DNA of 64,000 bases from Musa acuminata AAA Group (lineage: Eukaryota > Streptophyta > Magnoliopsida > Zingiberales > Musaceae): contig NC_088355.1 in assembly GCF_036884655.1 (NCBI RefSeq), forward strand, positions 40,849,001 to 40,913,000, read 5' to 3'. The notes beneath the pieces are model-generated. The model did not search any database, was not told the DNA's origin, and saw only the letters and a program-made list of their open reading frames with translations. The position numbers and the translations under genes were made by a program. Shown piece after piece: positions 49,001 to 62,191 of this stretch. Position 1 is the stretch's first letter. Each line of letters opens with the position of its first letter.

Positions 49001-52000
49001 ACTTAGTGATTTTGGCTTGGTTTCTAATAATTTTGGAATCAGTTGATGCCATTATCAATGTCAGGGAACAATATCAACTGAAGAGAAACTGGATGGGTGA
49101 TCCATGTTCCCCAAAAGAATATGCTTGGGATGGCTTGAAGTGCAGCTATGATCTCAATCCACCAAGGATCACAGATGTGTGAGTATCCAGCATAAAGATG
49201 AAGAGAATTGCAATGATGTGAAAATCAGGTTTTTAAGAAAATTCTTAAGCACTGTCTAAAAGACCAAAATGTTTTGCAGAAACCTCTCGGCAAGTGCATT
49301 GACTGGCCCTATTTCCTCTTCTTTTGCCAAGCTCACAGCAATCAAGTACCTGTAAGTGCTGGTAGCTTTGTTTATTCTTGATCTGCTCTCTCATTTGGTT
49401 CTGGCATAAGAAAATTGGACTAGGAATTTTTGAACCACTTAGAAATTCTATGTTAAGAAGTTAATTCACATTTTAATTTGGCTAAAATCTCATCGAAGTG
49501 TTTGATTAAAGAGGTGATTCCAGAATAATCTGTGTAAATGACATATTTGACCAAAGATACTACATAGGAATGCTATAAATTTGGCACTTATGTGAATCTT
49601 TACTATAATCAACTTTTACTTTGGAGGAAAAAATTAGTTGTTGCATGACTGTCCATTTGTCATGACTTGTATTAAGTTGGCTAGTCTAAATCATGTGCCA
49701 TATTAATTTGGCTAGTGTAATGGATCATCGATACTATGCGATGCATTATTTTCTCTTGGTCTCTATTTGAGGTGGAAATCAGTGATCACATACGTATGCG
49801 ACTTTCCAAATCAGTAATGACTAATGTATGTGACTTTCCATGTCAGTGACTTGTCATATAACAACCTAACAGGATCCTTGCCAGATGTTCTGGGAAATTT
49901 GGCTTCGCTTCAAGTCCTGTAAGAATTGCTACTCTTTATCGTCAGATTTGCAATGAAAAGGAATATTGACCCGCTAACTTTTGGTTTCCTTCTACAGGAA
50001 TTTGGCAGGCAACAATCTTTCTGGGCCAATTCCTGCTTCTCTACTAAAAAGATCACAGCAAGGGTTGCTGATACTTAGGTCTGTTTCTTTTGTTATCCTA
50101 CTTATGAAGTTATAGAGGCATCTGTCATAGAGTTCTTTTTTTTCGGAGCAAAAAATGAGGTTTAATATAGAGTTTAAGGGTGGTGATGGTAATAACTGAA
50201 TTTTTGTTCTTTTTGCTTTGGGTTTCACCTTGTTCTCTTTTTCCAATGCCACTGCACCTAAAACATGTCCCTCGGTCTAAACTGCAATCTCTAGTAATAA
50301 TGCAACAGTTTATTTCATTTAAACTTTAACTTTTTTGAAGAAGAAACATAGACTGATTGCTAACCAATACTAATATCAAGTTAATAATTCTACTGTAGAA
50401 CTGAAGGCAATCAAAATTTATGCGCCAGTGGAAATTCATGTGAGATAAAGACGGACACAGAATCAAAAAAGAAGAAGATTGCAACACCTATTATCGTGAT
50501 TATTTGTCTAGTTCCTGCGGTGCTATTTCTTGTGGCTATATTTATCTTCTGTCGAATGAGAAAATCAAAAGGTAAGTGCTTGCTGCAGCAAATTATAACT
50601 GTCCATTCATGTCTTTGATGCATACTAACTCAGATATTTGCAAGCATTAGCTACTTAATCACACCCATACGACCTACAATTTATAATTATCATGTTTTAT
50701 TTGAAAGGGTCAGCAAATATCTTGGTGCAGCCAGAGAAGGAAAGATTGTCCAACTTAGTAAAGGGTCATCAAGATAATCTTTTGCAACTTGATAATCGAC
50801 AGTTTACGTACACGGAGGTGTTGAGAATAACCAACAACTTTGGAAGAACTCTTGGCAAGGGTGGATTTGGTACTGTGTACCATGGATATTTGGAAGATGG
50901 TACTCAAGTCGCAGTCAAGACACGCTCTCAATCATCTTCGCAGGGAACCAAAGAGTTTCTAGCTGAGGTAACTATTTCAACCCTAACAGATTATAGATCT
51001 TAAATTTACAAGATGTCTTTCAGTTAACCGTAATATGTTTTTGAAGGGATTAGTTAGTTTAATTTGTAACTGGAGTTTGGTCTGCAAACTCAAACATGCA
51101 TTAGAATGTTAGTTAACTAGTGCACTTCTCCGATGGAAATATACTCTTCAATACAGGTGATGCTTTGTTTTGTAGCAGGCAGTGAATCTTGGTGCTTTCT
51201 TGATAATTTATTCGTCATATTGTGTGATTTTCTAGAGCCCATTAATGCAAGGCAGGTTTTCAACATTGAGCATATTGCTTTTCCATTATTGAGGGTCAGC
51301 TTCTTTTAAGATCTGCATTTGACAATTCTGGTTTTGTTTGCAGGTGCAGCACCTGATAAGGATTCATCACAAAAGTCTAGTTTCTTTGGTTGGCTACTGC
51401 ATGGATGGAGATCATCTGGCTCTTGTCTACGAGTACATGTCTCAAGGAACACTGCTGGATTATATTAGAGGTTATGAATCGTGCATCTCATTGTTGAATT
51501 TGCATTCTGAAATTGGAATTTCGCACATTAGATTCCTGATGTTTCTATAAAGAATAGGATTTCTGTTTGGTTCATTTTCATAGCAGCTTTTGAGTGAAAC
51601 ATAAGCAAATTATAAGCTAGCATATCAACCTTATGCATCTTGCAGTTTGAAAAAAGGTAAATTGGCCATTTATTTCATTTTTTAGATCCATTTTTCTTTG
51701 AGGAAAAGTAAGATCATTTGATTTTACTATACTAGCCTGTGGTTATAGAAGGTTTCATCAACATGATGGCATGGACCGTGGGAAATTGTGACATTTTAAT
51801 TATTTTCTCGTTTCAGTTTTCTTTGGTTACAGTTATAGAAGATCATCTGTAGAATTCTTATATGACAAATTGACACAAAATTTGTTCTTTGGCAGAAAGA
51901 GATGTTGCCTCCTCATACTTTGTAAGTCATAATAAAGCAACTTAAAAACTTATATCTTAAACTAAAAGGAAAATTCACATAAAGTGAAAGTTCTACTCAA

Positions 52001-53589
52001 GAAGAAATCCTGATGGTGATTATATGACATCCTATCCACTTTAGAACCTGATGAAACTAAGTAAAAGACCTTGCTAAGCTAGTGCACCCTTGCTGCTTTC
52101 CACAATCAAATGCAGCAATTTTCACATTTGACGCACAGCAATTTCTTATGCCTTGATTACTAGAAAGGCATCACTATTGTCTTGAGCATCAAACTGACAA
52201 CTGTAACAGGAATTAAGCACTCTGTATTACATAATTTTCAGTAAACTTCCAGTGAACTGATGAAAGCGTTATTGTAATCGTCTTCTTCGTCAGGTAAACC
52301 TCGCAATGCCAGTGCTTTTAGTTGGGGAAAACGTCTCCAGATCGCAATTGAAGCTGCACAAGGTTTGGTAGCAAATTAGAAACGCACAATATTAAGCTGT
52401 TTGTGTATCTCTTCATTTTACATTAGCAGTTTTCCATGACGTGCAGGTCTAGAATATTTGCACAAGGGATGCAAACCACCACTAATACATAGGGATGTGA
52501 AGACTGCAAATATCCTTTTGAGTGAACAGCTAGAGGCAAAGATTGCAGATTTTGGACTGTCCAAGGCTATCCAAAATGATGTTACTAATGTGCCCACGGC
52601 AGTGGTTGGCACACCCGGATACCTTGATCCAGAGTACGTAACAAACTGTTTCATTATTCTTTTTATTTTGGCCCATATAGATATATATGTCACTAAAATT
52701 TATCACTAAGAACAGGAAGAATGTTTCTCATCCACACGGCTGAACTTATGTGATTATGAGTCCAAATTAGATTTTTGACTTCTGAGAGCATGCTATTTTG
52801 TGAAGAGGAATTAATAAGAGATTTAACTTAACTTTATACCGCATCTTGCTATGGAAAAAATAAGATAAAGTAACCTCAGTCAGCTGGCCTGATGCTTCTT
52901 AAAGCTAGACTTAAGGTGATGTGCTCTAAATAGAGGCAGTATACTTGTGTTACATAGAGCACAGATTGGTGTACCTCAGTCGACTTACCATACTGTCATG
53001 AATAAACTGCATTAAATTATCTTTCAATTATTGTTATCCCCGGTGCATAATCCTATTTGTTTTCTTAGTAAGAAGTATTTTTCTTCCGAAAAGACTCGGT
53101 GTAACATATATAGTGAACCATGACAGTGAGGCTAATTCTGATGTGCTTTGGTGCTTGTTCAGTTATTACATCTCCGGCCAACTCAGTGAGAAGAGTGACG
53201 TGTACGGATTTGGGGTGATCCTGTTGGAGCTCATCACAGCTGAGCCGCCAATTCTTATAGGCAGACAGAATGCTCATATAGTTCAACGGGTGCGCGAAAG
53301 GCTTGCCAACGGGAATATCGAGGATGTCATCGATTCCAAGCTGCAGGGGGAGTACGACGTGAATTCGGTGTGGAAGGTTGCTGATATAGCATTTAGGTGC
53401 ACGGCACAAGCCTCCCACCAGAGACCCACCATGACGGAAGTTGTAGCGGAGCTGAAGGAGAGCTTGGCACTGGAATGTCCTCGTGATACCATGGGCAATA
53501 GTAACATCTACCCAGAAACCAACGAGGTGAGCCAGAATAGCGCTATGGAAATAGAACGATTTGTGGAGTTCTCTCCATCAGCAAGATAG
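46004..53589 (+). CDS. Malectin-like/LRR receptor-like kinase, gene 3
   Basis: Exons are 46004-46079, 46355-46916, 47473-47951, 49043-49178, 49280-49351, 49847-49918, 49998-50078, 50399-50571, 50708-50967, 51344-51470, 52294-52362, 52447-52633 and 53163-53589. The predicted 906-residue protein is the same as that of gene 2 in every exon I compared, including the ectodomain variants that separate gene 2 from gene 1. Introns also match. The two genes would be indistinguishable in short-read expression data. Confidence 0.93.
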
Positions 53590-54635
53590 AACCATGGGCT
53601 GTGTGGGATGATGGATACTTCTACGTTCAATTGAGTTCTAATTTTGTCTTAGAGACTGAAATGTACTATAATGTTGTGCTTTGATGAGTGTACGGTAAAC
53701 ACTAAGCTAAATAAGTTCTGGGTGAATCTTGGATGTGCGTGGTTCGAATTGTGCAGCGAAACCATCCGGTTCGATTTTAGTTTTTGATTTTGGAAAACCG
53801 GAACGTTGGTTCCGAAACCATGTCGAAGGCTACTGTGCCCTGTCGATACGCTGTGTTTTGTGTACAGCGCAGGTTGATCCTTGTGGATAATACTCTGTCC
53901 AAATCCAACTCCCCCCAAAAAAACCCAAGTCAAAGGACTCCCGGGTCCGCGACAAAGATTTGCGTCCCACGCCGCCTCTCGGTCGGCTCGCCCGCAGTCG
54001 TCGCCCCGCGGCCATCTGCTCTTCTACGCCGCCCCGTAAGCGTTCTGCCTTCATCTTCTTCCTCCTCTCTCTCTCTCTCTCTCTCTCTCCCTTCGGCTTC
54101 GCCCGCCTTTACTTCTCAAACATAAGAATACAATTCATAATCCTTCAGCTAGCCTGTAGGATTTGACATTCTCCTGGAGAGGCATTGGCTCATGCGTGGC
54201 ATGCATGACTGACATTGACACAAATGGCTTTGTAAGAATCTGCAGGGCATGTTTCGTGCATTGTCCTACAACGACAGCCATCAGACCAGCGGATAACGGT
54301 AAGAGATATACTAAACGTCCGTTGACCTCCACCAAGTCAGAAGGTCATTTCGTAGAGGTCTCTTTCTTCTTCACTAGCTACGATGTAACGATGCACGAAT
54401 CTTAATGTCCGTCACGCTTCTTGAGAAGAAACCACGGGCCAGATTATGTCAACACATCTGACTTTGTCGAGAACACCGTCATCTTACGATCTCAAATTCT
54501 CGCCTATATTTCTTGCTAATTGAACACGTCTTGCATACGCTCGGTGGACTTTCTTATTCACAGAAGAAATCTGGCATGACAAGTAATCTAATACATGTAG
54601 CTGGAAGCAGATGTTATTAATCATGCATCCACTCG
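53590..54635. other. 3' flank of receptor gene 3
   Basis: Same content as the flanks of genes 1 and 2, CT tract at 54,065-54,089. No gene supported. Confidence 0.5.
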
Positions 54636-54673
54636 ACGCTCCCCATCGTCTAGACCGGGGGCGGTGTTATCTA

Positions 54674-55282
54674 TTACGCGCGTCGCCCATCGAAGCCCGA
54701 ACCCCCAGTCCTCCGAGCAGTTGACAAAAAAGAATCGCCCTTCCATCCTTTATTACTGGAAGGAGCCCTGCTCACTCGGAAACCCACCCGGGCGGATAGA
54801 TAGTAACCCCCCGACCTCTTGGAAAGCCGAAAACAAGAAAGGAAGAGGGATCGGGTCGGGGTGATGTTAGCGTAGTGGCACTCCCCCAGGAATGCCACCA
54901 GATTGCGCCAAGATTTGGGCGCCATCTGGGACGAGGAGATACGCCACCATGAGATACACGAAGTTATGATGGGGTGCAAGGGGAGGCGTAACCCTGCCTC
55001 AAAGGCATCAAGGGTAAGGGCGAAACCCCTGGGAATCGAGTCATACGCCCGTTGGCCGGGCTCAGGAGCATGGAGGGCAAACTCCTCCGGGATGCCGTAG
55101 AGGTCCCGGAGGCGACTGAGCGACGACTCGCTCACGGTGGAGTCGAGGTCATGTGGCCACATCAGGGCCTCAAGGGCCCGGGCCGCCTGTTCGTCGGAAG
55201 ACGAGTCGGGGTTCGACACAACCGTCGTTTGCTCGCCTTTAGCCAAGGAAGAGGACAAAGAGGAAGGGGAAGAAGGCACCAT
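54674..55282 (-). CDS. Antisense ORF of remnant A, unit 3
   Basis: Same 202-residue frame as in units 1 and 2. Confidence 0.6.
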   Translation of the reverse strand: MVPSSPSSLSSSLAKGEQTTVVSNPDSSSDEQAARALEALMWPHDLDSTVSESSLSRLRDLYGIPEEFALHAPEPGQRAYDSIPRGFALTLDAFEAGLRLPLHPIITSCISWWRISSSQMAPKSWRNLVAFLGECHYANITPTRSLFLSCFRLSKRSGGYYLSARVGFRVSRAPSSNKGWKGDSFLSTARRTGGSGFDGRRA

Positions 55283-55666
55283 CCTTACCGACCTTTTGAA
55301 AAAGAAGAAGAGCGATCGACGCAAACGAAATGATGAAGTACGAAACGATAAAATAGAAACAAGTGAGGAGACATTCGACGGGCTAGCCGCACACTATTTA
55401 TAGACAAAATCCCGCCAAAAACACCAACTCTTTCCCTTCCCAGACACGTCGCATCAGGATGACGCAAACGTCATTCCGTCATAAATGCAACTTGACAGAA
55501 TGACCAACGGGCACGTTACACGTGGCAAACAACGGGCTTGAGTCGCCGGTCTTCTCGAAAACTGGCGATTCGCGAAAAGGTTTGTCCCCTGGACTTCCGA
55601 ACAAACCAAAGATTACCTGACCACCCGTACCTCCTGCAGCACGGCATAAACAAATCCAATCGAAGT

Positions 55667-56066
55667 AGCTCCTCGGCAGCAGCCGCCTGTGTCGTGCTCT
55701 TCGGCCTCAAGTCGCCCGAAACCACATCTGCGTGGCTCGCTCGCCCGAGTTCAGCTCCTCGGCAGCAACCGCCTGTATCGTGCTCTTCGGCCTATGTCGC
55801 CCGAAACCACATCTGCGTGGCTCGCTCGCCCGAGCTCAGCTCCTCGGCAGTAACCGCCTGTATCGTGCTCTTCGGCCTCAAGTCGCCCGAAACCACATCT
55901 GCATGGCTCGCTCGCCCGAGCTCAGCTCCTCGGTAGCAATCGCCTGTATCGTGCTCTTCAGCCTCGCATCGCTCGAAATCTCACGTGAGCGGCCTGCTCA
56001 CCTGAGTTCGGCTCCTCGACCCACCCGCCTGAGTCGTGCTCCTCGGCTACGCGTTAACTGAGGCCA
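55667..56066. repeat. 86-bp tandem repeat, unit 3
   Basis: Same copies and variants as units 1 and 2. Confidence 0.85.
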
Positions 56067-56320
56067 TGCCTACGCAGCCTGCTTGCCTGAGGGGGCCACC
56101 ACCCCTACGGCCGAGCCCGAACCGACCTACGAGTCGTTCTTCGAGGTTCCTCGGCCACTTACTACCCATCACCGTAACGACACGCCCAACCTCCCTCGAT
56201 AGCTAAACGCCACGATCTATGCGCCTAGGGTGGTGAACCGGCTTTCGACCGACGGAGAAAGTTCTTTATACCCCCCTATTTCGGCAACTGACGCATAACT
56301 TCCTTTGGGGGGGGGGGGTA

Positions 56321-56780
56321 TGATGAGGGTGATAATTACGATAAGACTTGCGTGACGCCCGACACCCATGTCGAACTGACAGCGCGTACCTGACACGGGT
56401 CGTAACGCCAACCGAGGCCCATTAATGACCATTCAGGCTCGATCCTGCACGTCACGCCAACAGCGATGTCAGACGTCATCAGAAAGTACGATCCTACCCC
56501 CTGCGAGCAGGCACATCAGGTAACACCGAACTCCCCTATAGAGATCCTTGCATTCTAAACGGGAAAGGGGGGACTTCGACGATCAACGTCTAACTTAACC
56601 ATCAGAGGGGTCGGGTCGAGCATCCCGACCCGACCTGCGTGCAGGGACGAAGGCGAAGCACCCCTCTCCGGGCGCGTCGGCAAGGAGCCCTTTCCCGAAG
56701 GAAACGACGACCCGTCATCCGGACCCGAACCAAGCCGCGTCGGCCCCGAGGCCACGGCTAGGAAGTTGTTTACACCAACA
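56321..56780 (+). mobile_element. 3' LTR of remnant A, unit 3
   Basis: Copy of 23,945-24,404. Confidence 0.55.
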
Positions 56781-56794
56781 AGAAGGAACAGCCA

Positions 56795-58872
56795 CTAGCT
56801 CCGAGGGGGGGTTTCAGGTCCGTCGTTGAAAGGGACTCTCATCGGCATATCGACGTCCTGGTCCTCCGACAGGTCGGAGAATGGGTTTGCCTCCAGTTCG
56901 TGGCCCGGGTACCTTGCTCGAAAGCGAGCATGGGCCACGTGATACATGAACTCGTATGTCACCCGCCCCGACCTCACCAGGTCGTGCTCAAACCCGACCA
57001 ATGACTTTTACTCAGTGACCGGCTCTTGTATCTTCTTAGGTAACGCCAGCCGCTCCTCCTTCAGGATCTCCTCAGCGGCCTAGGCCGAAGATCTGGCGGT
57101 CTTGATGACATGAGAGAGGGTCAACAACTTGTTATCCAGCGTCCGGACGCGCAACTGACTTTCCTCTAGCTCGGCCTTTAGGCGGGTCACCTCTTCCTCC
57201 AGGCCCGAGGGGCCACGGCAACGACTTCCGGATCGCCCCGGGCCCTCAACTCCTGATTCTCCCGCTGAAGGGAGGCATTTACGCTTGCCTGGTGCTCGAT
57301 CACCCGGCCGACGTCGAGTACCTGATCGATCAGCGCCATAGCGTAGTGTTGGCCCTACATAAAGGTCGGCATCAGGACTCAAGCAAGAAGGGGTCGGATG
57401 AAGGAGGAGAGCCATTGCTCACCCAGACGAACGACTTGGCCGCCCGATTTGCCAACACTTTCGAAGGAGAGCAGTAGAGCTCCTTTGCCATGGCCGGATG
57501 AAGTGCCCCTTGGAGGAACTCTCGGGCGGTGGAGTCGTCGCCCCAGATGCGACTGTCGGCTTGGAGAGACGTCCATTGAGGGTTGTATGGGGTTCCCGAC
57601 TCCTCGGCTGGTAGGTCGGCCATAGCCATGGCCTCAAACTCTTCGCCATCGACCCGAGGGGGCGCGCGACACAGATGCCACATCGACGTTAGGCACGGAG
57701 GCCCCCTCTTGGGGGGGGTCACCGCCGGACGACCTAGTGGCCACCTTCGCGTTTCCCGCGCCCCCTGCTTGGGGAGTAGCCTCAGGTGATCCCGGGGCGG
57801 CACTCTTGCCCGCGGCTGAACCCGCAGGTGTCTTTCGAGCCAGCGTCTTTGTTCTCTTCCGAGGGCGGCCCACCTCCGGCGACCCCATCGCCCCCTTCGG
57901 CGTGTCTTTCTGAGGGGCACCCTCGGCTCGAGAACCACCGCCACCTCAGGATGTGGGCATAGCGGCCCCGCTGCCAAACGACTCCTTCACTCGCTGAAGA
58001 TTCACCATTTCTGTAAAAAGAAACCCGATAGGTCAGATGCCTCGGGATGATCGTATGACCCACAACACGTTAATAACCATACCCTGGGTGGCAGGGCTCA
58101 GTCCTATTTCGACCAGCCATTCCTCGGTCATCGCCCAGACTACCCGAGAGGAAGATAGGATGCTTCTCAACCAATTCATGTCCGTCGTTTCTCCAACAGA
58201 AAGTAGCGGAGGGGTGTTGTCGACAGTTTGGGAGATCCATCCGGTACTCAAGCCTCACCCCCGACTACAACTGATAAAAAAGAAGTGGCTCTTCCAACCT
58301 TTGTTGTTGGAAGGAGCGTCGCTGATCTTAAACCCACTACAGGCAGTCAGGTAATACCCCCCTTGACCCTTGCACAAGCGGAAGCAAGCCAAGAAGAGGG
58401 TCCTGGCCGGCGTAATCCCGGCCCCCCTACACTCCCCGAGAAACGCCACCAAATAACGCCAAGAGTTCGACGCCATCTGGGACGGTGATATGCCCTACTT
58501 ATGGAGGCACTCCTCGATAACGAGATGCAAAGGAAACCGCAGCCCCGCCTCAAGGTCCCCCATGGTCAACCAGAACCCATCGGGAAACCGATCATACGGC
58601 CACTGGCTGGGTCGGGGAGCATGGACATCATAGCACTTCGGGATACGGAAACGATCTCGGAGTACCTTCAGAAGACCCTTGGTCACCACCGAGTCTATGT
58701 CATGCCATGATTTAAGGCTGGAAAGCACAGAGGAACCCCCTGCGGCCTCCGAGCGTGCACCGCCGGAGGACACGCTGACGACTTCGACCCATAGGCCCCC
58801 AGAGGAAGAAGTCGAAGAAGAAGACAAGAGTGAAGATGAAGAAGGAGAAGACGAAGGGAAGGAAGGAGACAT
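56795..58872 (-). pseudogene. Broken antisense ORF of remnant B, unit 3
   Basis: Same interruptions as in units 1 and 2. Confidence 0.6.
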
Positions 58873-59236
58873 CCCGATCTCAAGGCTGGGAGGACAGAGC
58901 CGAGTGTGGGATGAAGGACCAAGCAAAAGTAACGACGACTGCTTCAGGGGAAGCTTATAAAGGGTAGGCTGCCCCGCTGCCAGGGGCGATGGTTACGCTC
59001 TCTGAGGAAAGCAACGGATGCCACATTTAAGACCCTGTGACCCCTCGGATACACTAGATTTGCCGCCCTCAAGACTCCCACCAAAAGCGCCTCGTCACTT
59101 GAGATCTCCCGCCAAAAATCATCCGAAGTGAGAGGCTCCCCGCTGGGCCCTGCATCTCATCAGGCCCGGCCACCACATGGCACCACGGCTTGCGCTGGCA
59201 CCAAACCGGGGCCCAGGATTAATCCACGGGCCCGCC

Positions 59237-59395
59237 GGCCCAGCTCTTGCCCGAGTCGCTCCAGATCGGTTCCCGACTTGCAACTCGTCGGCCCAGCTCT
59301 TGCCCGAGTCGCTCCAGATCAATTCTCGATTTGCGACTTGCCGGCCCTACTCTTGCCCGAGTCGCTCCAGATCGGTTCCCGACTTGCAACTCACC
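59237..59395. repeat. 53-bp tandem repeats, unit 3
   Basis: Three copies, as in units 1 and 2. Confidence 0.85.
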
Positions 59396-59689
59396 AACGT
59401 CAATCCCGAGCACGGGGGCCGTCGCCCGGCCCGCGAGGTCGACCCTATGCTCGAACCATACCTCGTCGGCTGCAAACCCCGGTTCGTGCCCGACCGAATA
59501 TTCGACTTACGATGTGTCACCCCCGCCTCATCCGGACCAACCGCCCCTTTGGCAGCCCCTGTCCACTTCAAGGAACGAGACGCAGACCCTCCATACCGCC
59601 CCTCTACGAGCCAATCCAGCTCCCACTCACGAGCAACCAAAATGATCACACCACTCCAACCTAGGCACGCCATGTCGGGGGGAGAGAAG

Positions 59690-60172
59690 TGATATGCCAT
59701 ATTTCGCCCCCGACACGTCACAACCGATGCCACACGCCACGTCAGAGTCCTTGCTCCCAAGACACTATTCGACACGTCAGGTCCCGGTAATCCCGGGACG
59801 GCAACGCACAGCACGCTGAGCCAGAACCCGTATTGACGTCGTGCCGTACCCACCATGCCAACCCGCGTACAATTCGACCCTATCACAATGGTATAAAGAC
59901 CTTGATCCCGGTCTCGAGAGGGAAAAAGAAAGAAAAGAGGAAAAGAGGATCGATCATCCCACTGACTTGCTCGTCGAAGGGGTCAAAGTTGGGAATCACC
60001 CGACGAAGACCATTTTTGCAGCAAAGCGGTCACCCACGACGTTGATCCAAAACTCGTCACAAGGGCTCGGGCATCCTCGGCAGCCAGCTCAATTGACAGG
60101 GGACTCCCGACATTGATCCGTAGACTAGGCCGTGCTGACTCACCAGCAACTACGCATTTGTTCACTAACACA
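59690..60172 (+). mobile_element. 3' LTR of remnant B, unit 3
   Basis: Copy of 27,314-27,796, ending just before unit 4. Confidence 0.65.
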
Positions 60173-60175
60173 TGT

Positions 60176-62191
60176 ATCATAAGATCCTCTGGCCAAGGAT
60201 AGAATTTACCCTCTACTGCCTTCCAAATTTTAGGTCTACTCTTGGGTGCCTTTCAACTCGACCTTGCATGGAAGCCCAAGGACAACATGACTGTTTGCAG
60301 GACTCGAATAAGAGTCGGAGGCATGTGGCTGTCTTAGATATCCAACTCATCTCCACGTGTAACCCATATCTCCTGGCTTGACCAGTCTCCTCCATCCTCG
60401 GTGATCTTTAACCCTCCGAGGAGAGGGTGTCGGCCGATCATTGCAGCTCCAACACATATAACCAGTGATGGTATCCTCAATGGACATGTGGATCCCAACA
60501 ATGCACGTGGAAGGGCAAGAAATATGTGCGTCTAGAATAAGTGTATTACAAGGAAAAGGATTGTTATTGGAGTAATTATGAAGGAAAAAATACTATGAAA
60601 ATTAGGATTTGGATCTCATATTTGAGTAAGATATGATGAATGTTTTGGGTGCTCATGGTGTCTTTAGTATGTCTTGAAAGCATGTTATATCAGGTTAAAA
60701 GAAAATAAATATTTTTTTTATTTATAGGAGAAGTGTGTAAGAAAATTTATGCATAAGTGAGCATAATTTAAAAATCTTATAATTAATTTCACATAATAAA
60801 AATTTTAATCTTCTTGATAAATATATGTGAAAAATGTCGAGATATATTAATCTTTATGTGAAGTATATTATTTGATCATTCAACTTTGAGTTTTTTTTGT
60901 TTGGAGTTATTCACTCCCTCCACAACAAAATATATTGAATATTTATACTCATTATATTATTTTTAAAAATTATAATGAGATTTAGGTAGGAGGTCTTTTA
61001 AGATTTGAATTGAGATAACGTCAATTATAACTCAAATGAGTATTAGTTGATTTTTATATTTGTGTTATCTAATGTTAAAAAGTAGGTGAGTTGGCTTTTC
61101 CATCGTGGGCTAATTATATATTATTTTTTATAATTAGTTACATTTAATATCTTAGTTTTTATATTTTGAAAAGTTATATCGAGATCTCTAAACTTACGAA
61201 AGTAAAATATTTAATCCTTTTTTCTCTTAATTTTTAATTCTATAAAATTATCTTTTTAATCCTATATAAGAATTTTAATGTTTTACTTTAATAAGTATAG
61301 GAATCCTAATATAATTTTTGAAGACGAAACGAAATAATAAAAATATTTAATTACATAAGATAATATGTAATTGATCTTGATATTAATTATTAAACTAAGG
61401 TGGACCAGTGTGCATACGACATTCAGAGTTCCGGATAGAGCTAGAACACATAGGTCAATGTCACCCCAACCAAGTCACCTTATGTGGATGCACGATGTTT
61501 GATTGGACGAAGAAGAAGATATCCCCATCAAAATTGATAATTATGTCTAATAAAAGGTCAAACTAGTTCCATTACCTACTCCTATCTTTTACCTGCAAAT
61601 AATGTATGATGATCTGTGAATGTCGTCTCCTTTTATAAGGACGTTATTGCAAGTGACATTAACATACTCGCTCTCCGTGATATCATCATCTTCTGTTCAT
61701 TAGTTTCCTGCCTTGCAGTCGCAATCACATCCGTCTAAAGATGCGCCGTCTTCCCCTCCTGTCGCTGCTTGAAGACCGTGTCAGAAGGTAGCTACGACGA
61801 AGTCATTCTACTACTCGGTTATGATTTCAGACTCCCATGCATTGGACGCTACCATAAAACCATTGACTTTGACATCTGTGTCCTGTTACGCATGCGAATG
61901 GCCAGATCAGCAACCCCATTTCTTGCTACTTTACTCTGTAACAGCTGCAGCTCTTAAGCATCCAATGCTTCAATCGTTTCAGGTGGAACCCGCACGCTTT
62001 ATGTACACGTGTATCATGCTTAGTGTCTCGGCTCTGCCGAAGCGTGTCCGCAGGAAGCCAGCAATCCAAAGAGCTGGTGAGGAAGGGCTTGGCCAAAGTC
62101 CACGATCAGGTCATCTACCAAACTCTTCTACAAAAGCAGGAGATGGCCGGCAATCTGATTTCGCGCATTGGGTGGTGTTGGCTCGTGGAGT
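60176..62191. other. Upstream region of receptor-kinase gene 4
   Basis: Same as the units 2 and 3 upstream region, with the candidate TATA element near 61,627-61,639. Confidence 0.4.
61160..61326. repeat. Foldback inverted repeat, unit 4
   Basis: Copy of the 28,784-28,950 element. Confidence 0.5.

Larger units (their letters stand above)
54636..56780 (+). mobile_element. Retroelement remnant A, unit 3
   Basis: Third copy of the 22,260-24,404 block, again with a 12-G polypurine run. Confidence 0.65.
56781..60172 (+). mobile_element. Retroelement remnant B, unit 3
   Basis: Third copy of the 24,405-27,796 block. Confidence 0.65.
43988..60175 (+). repeat. Tandem unit 3 (16,188 bp)
   Basis: Exactly the length of unit 2, with no difference found between them in the coding exons or the stretches compared. 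Confidence 0.95.
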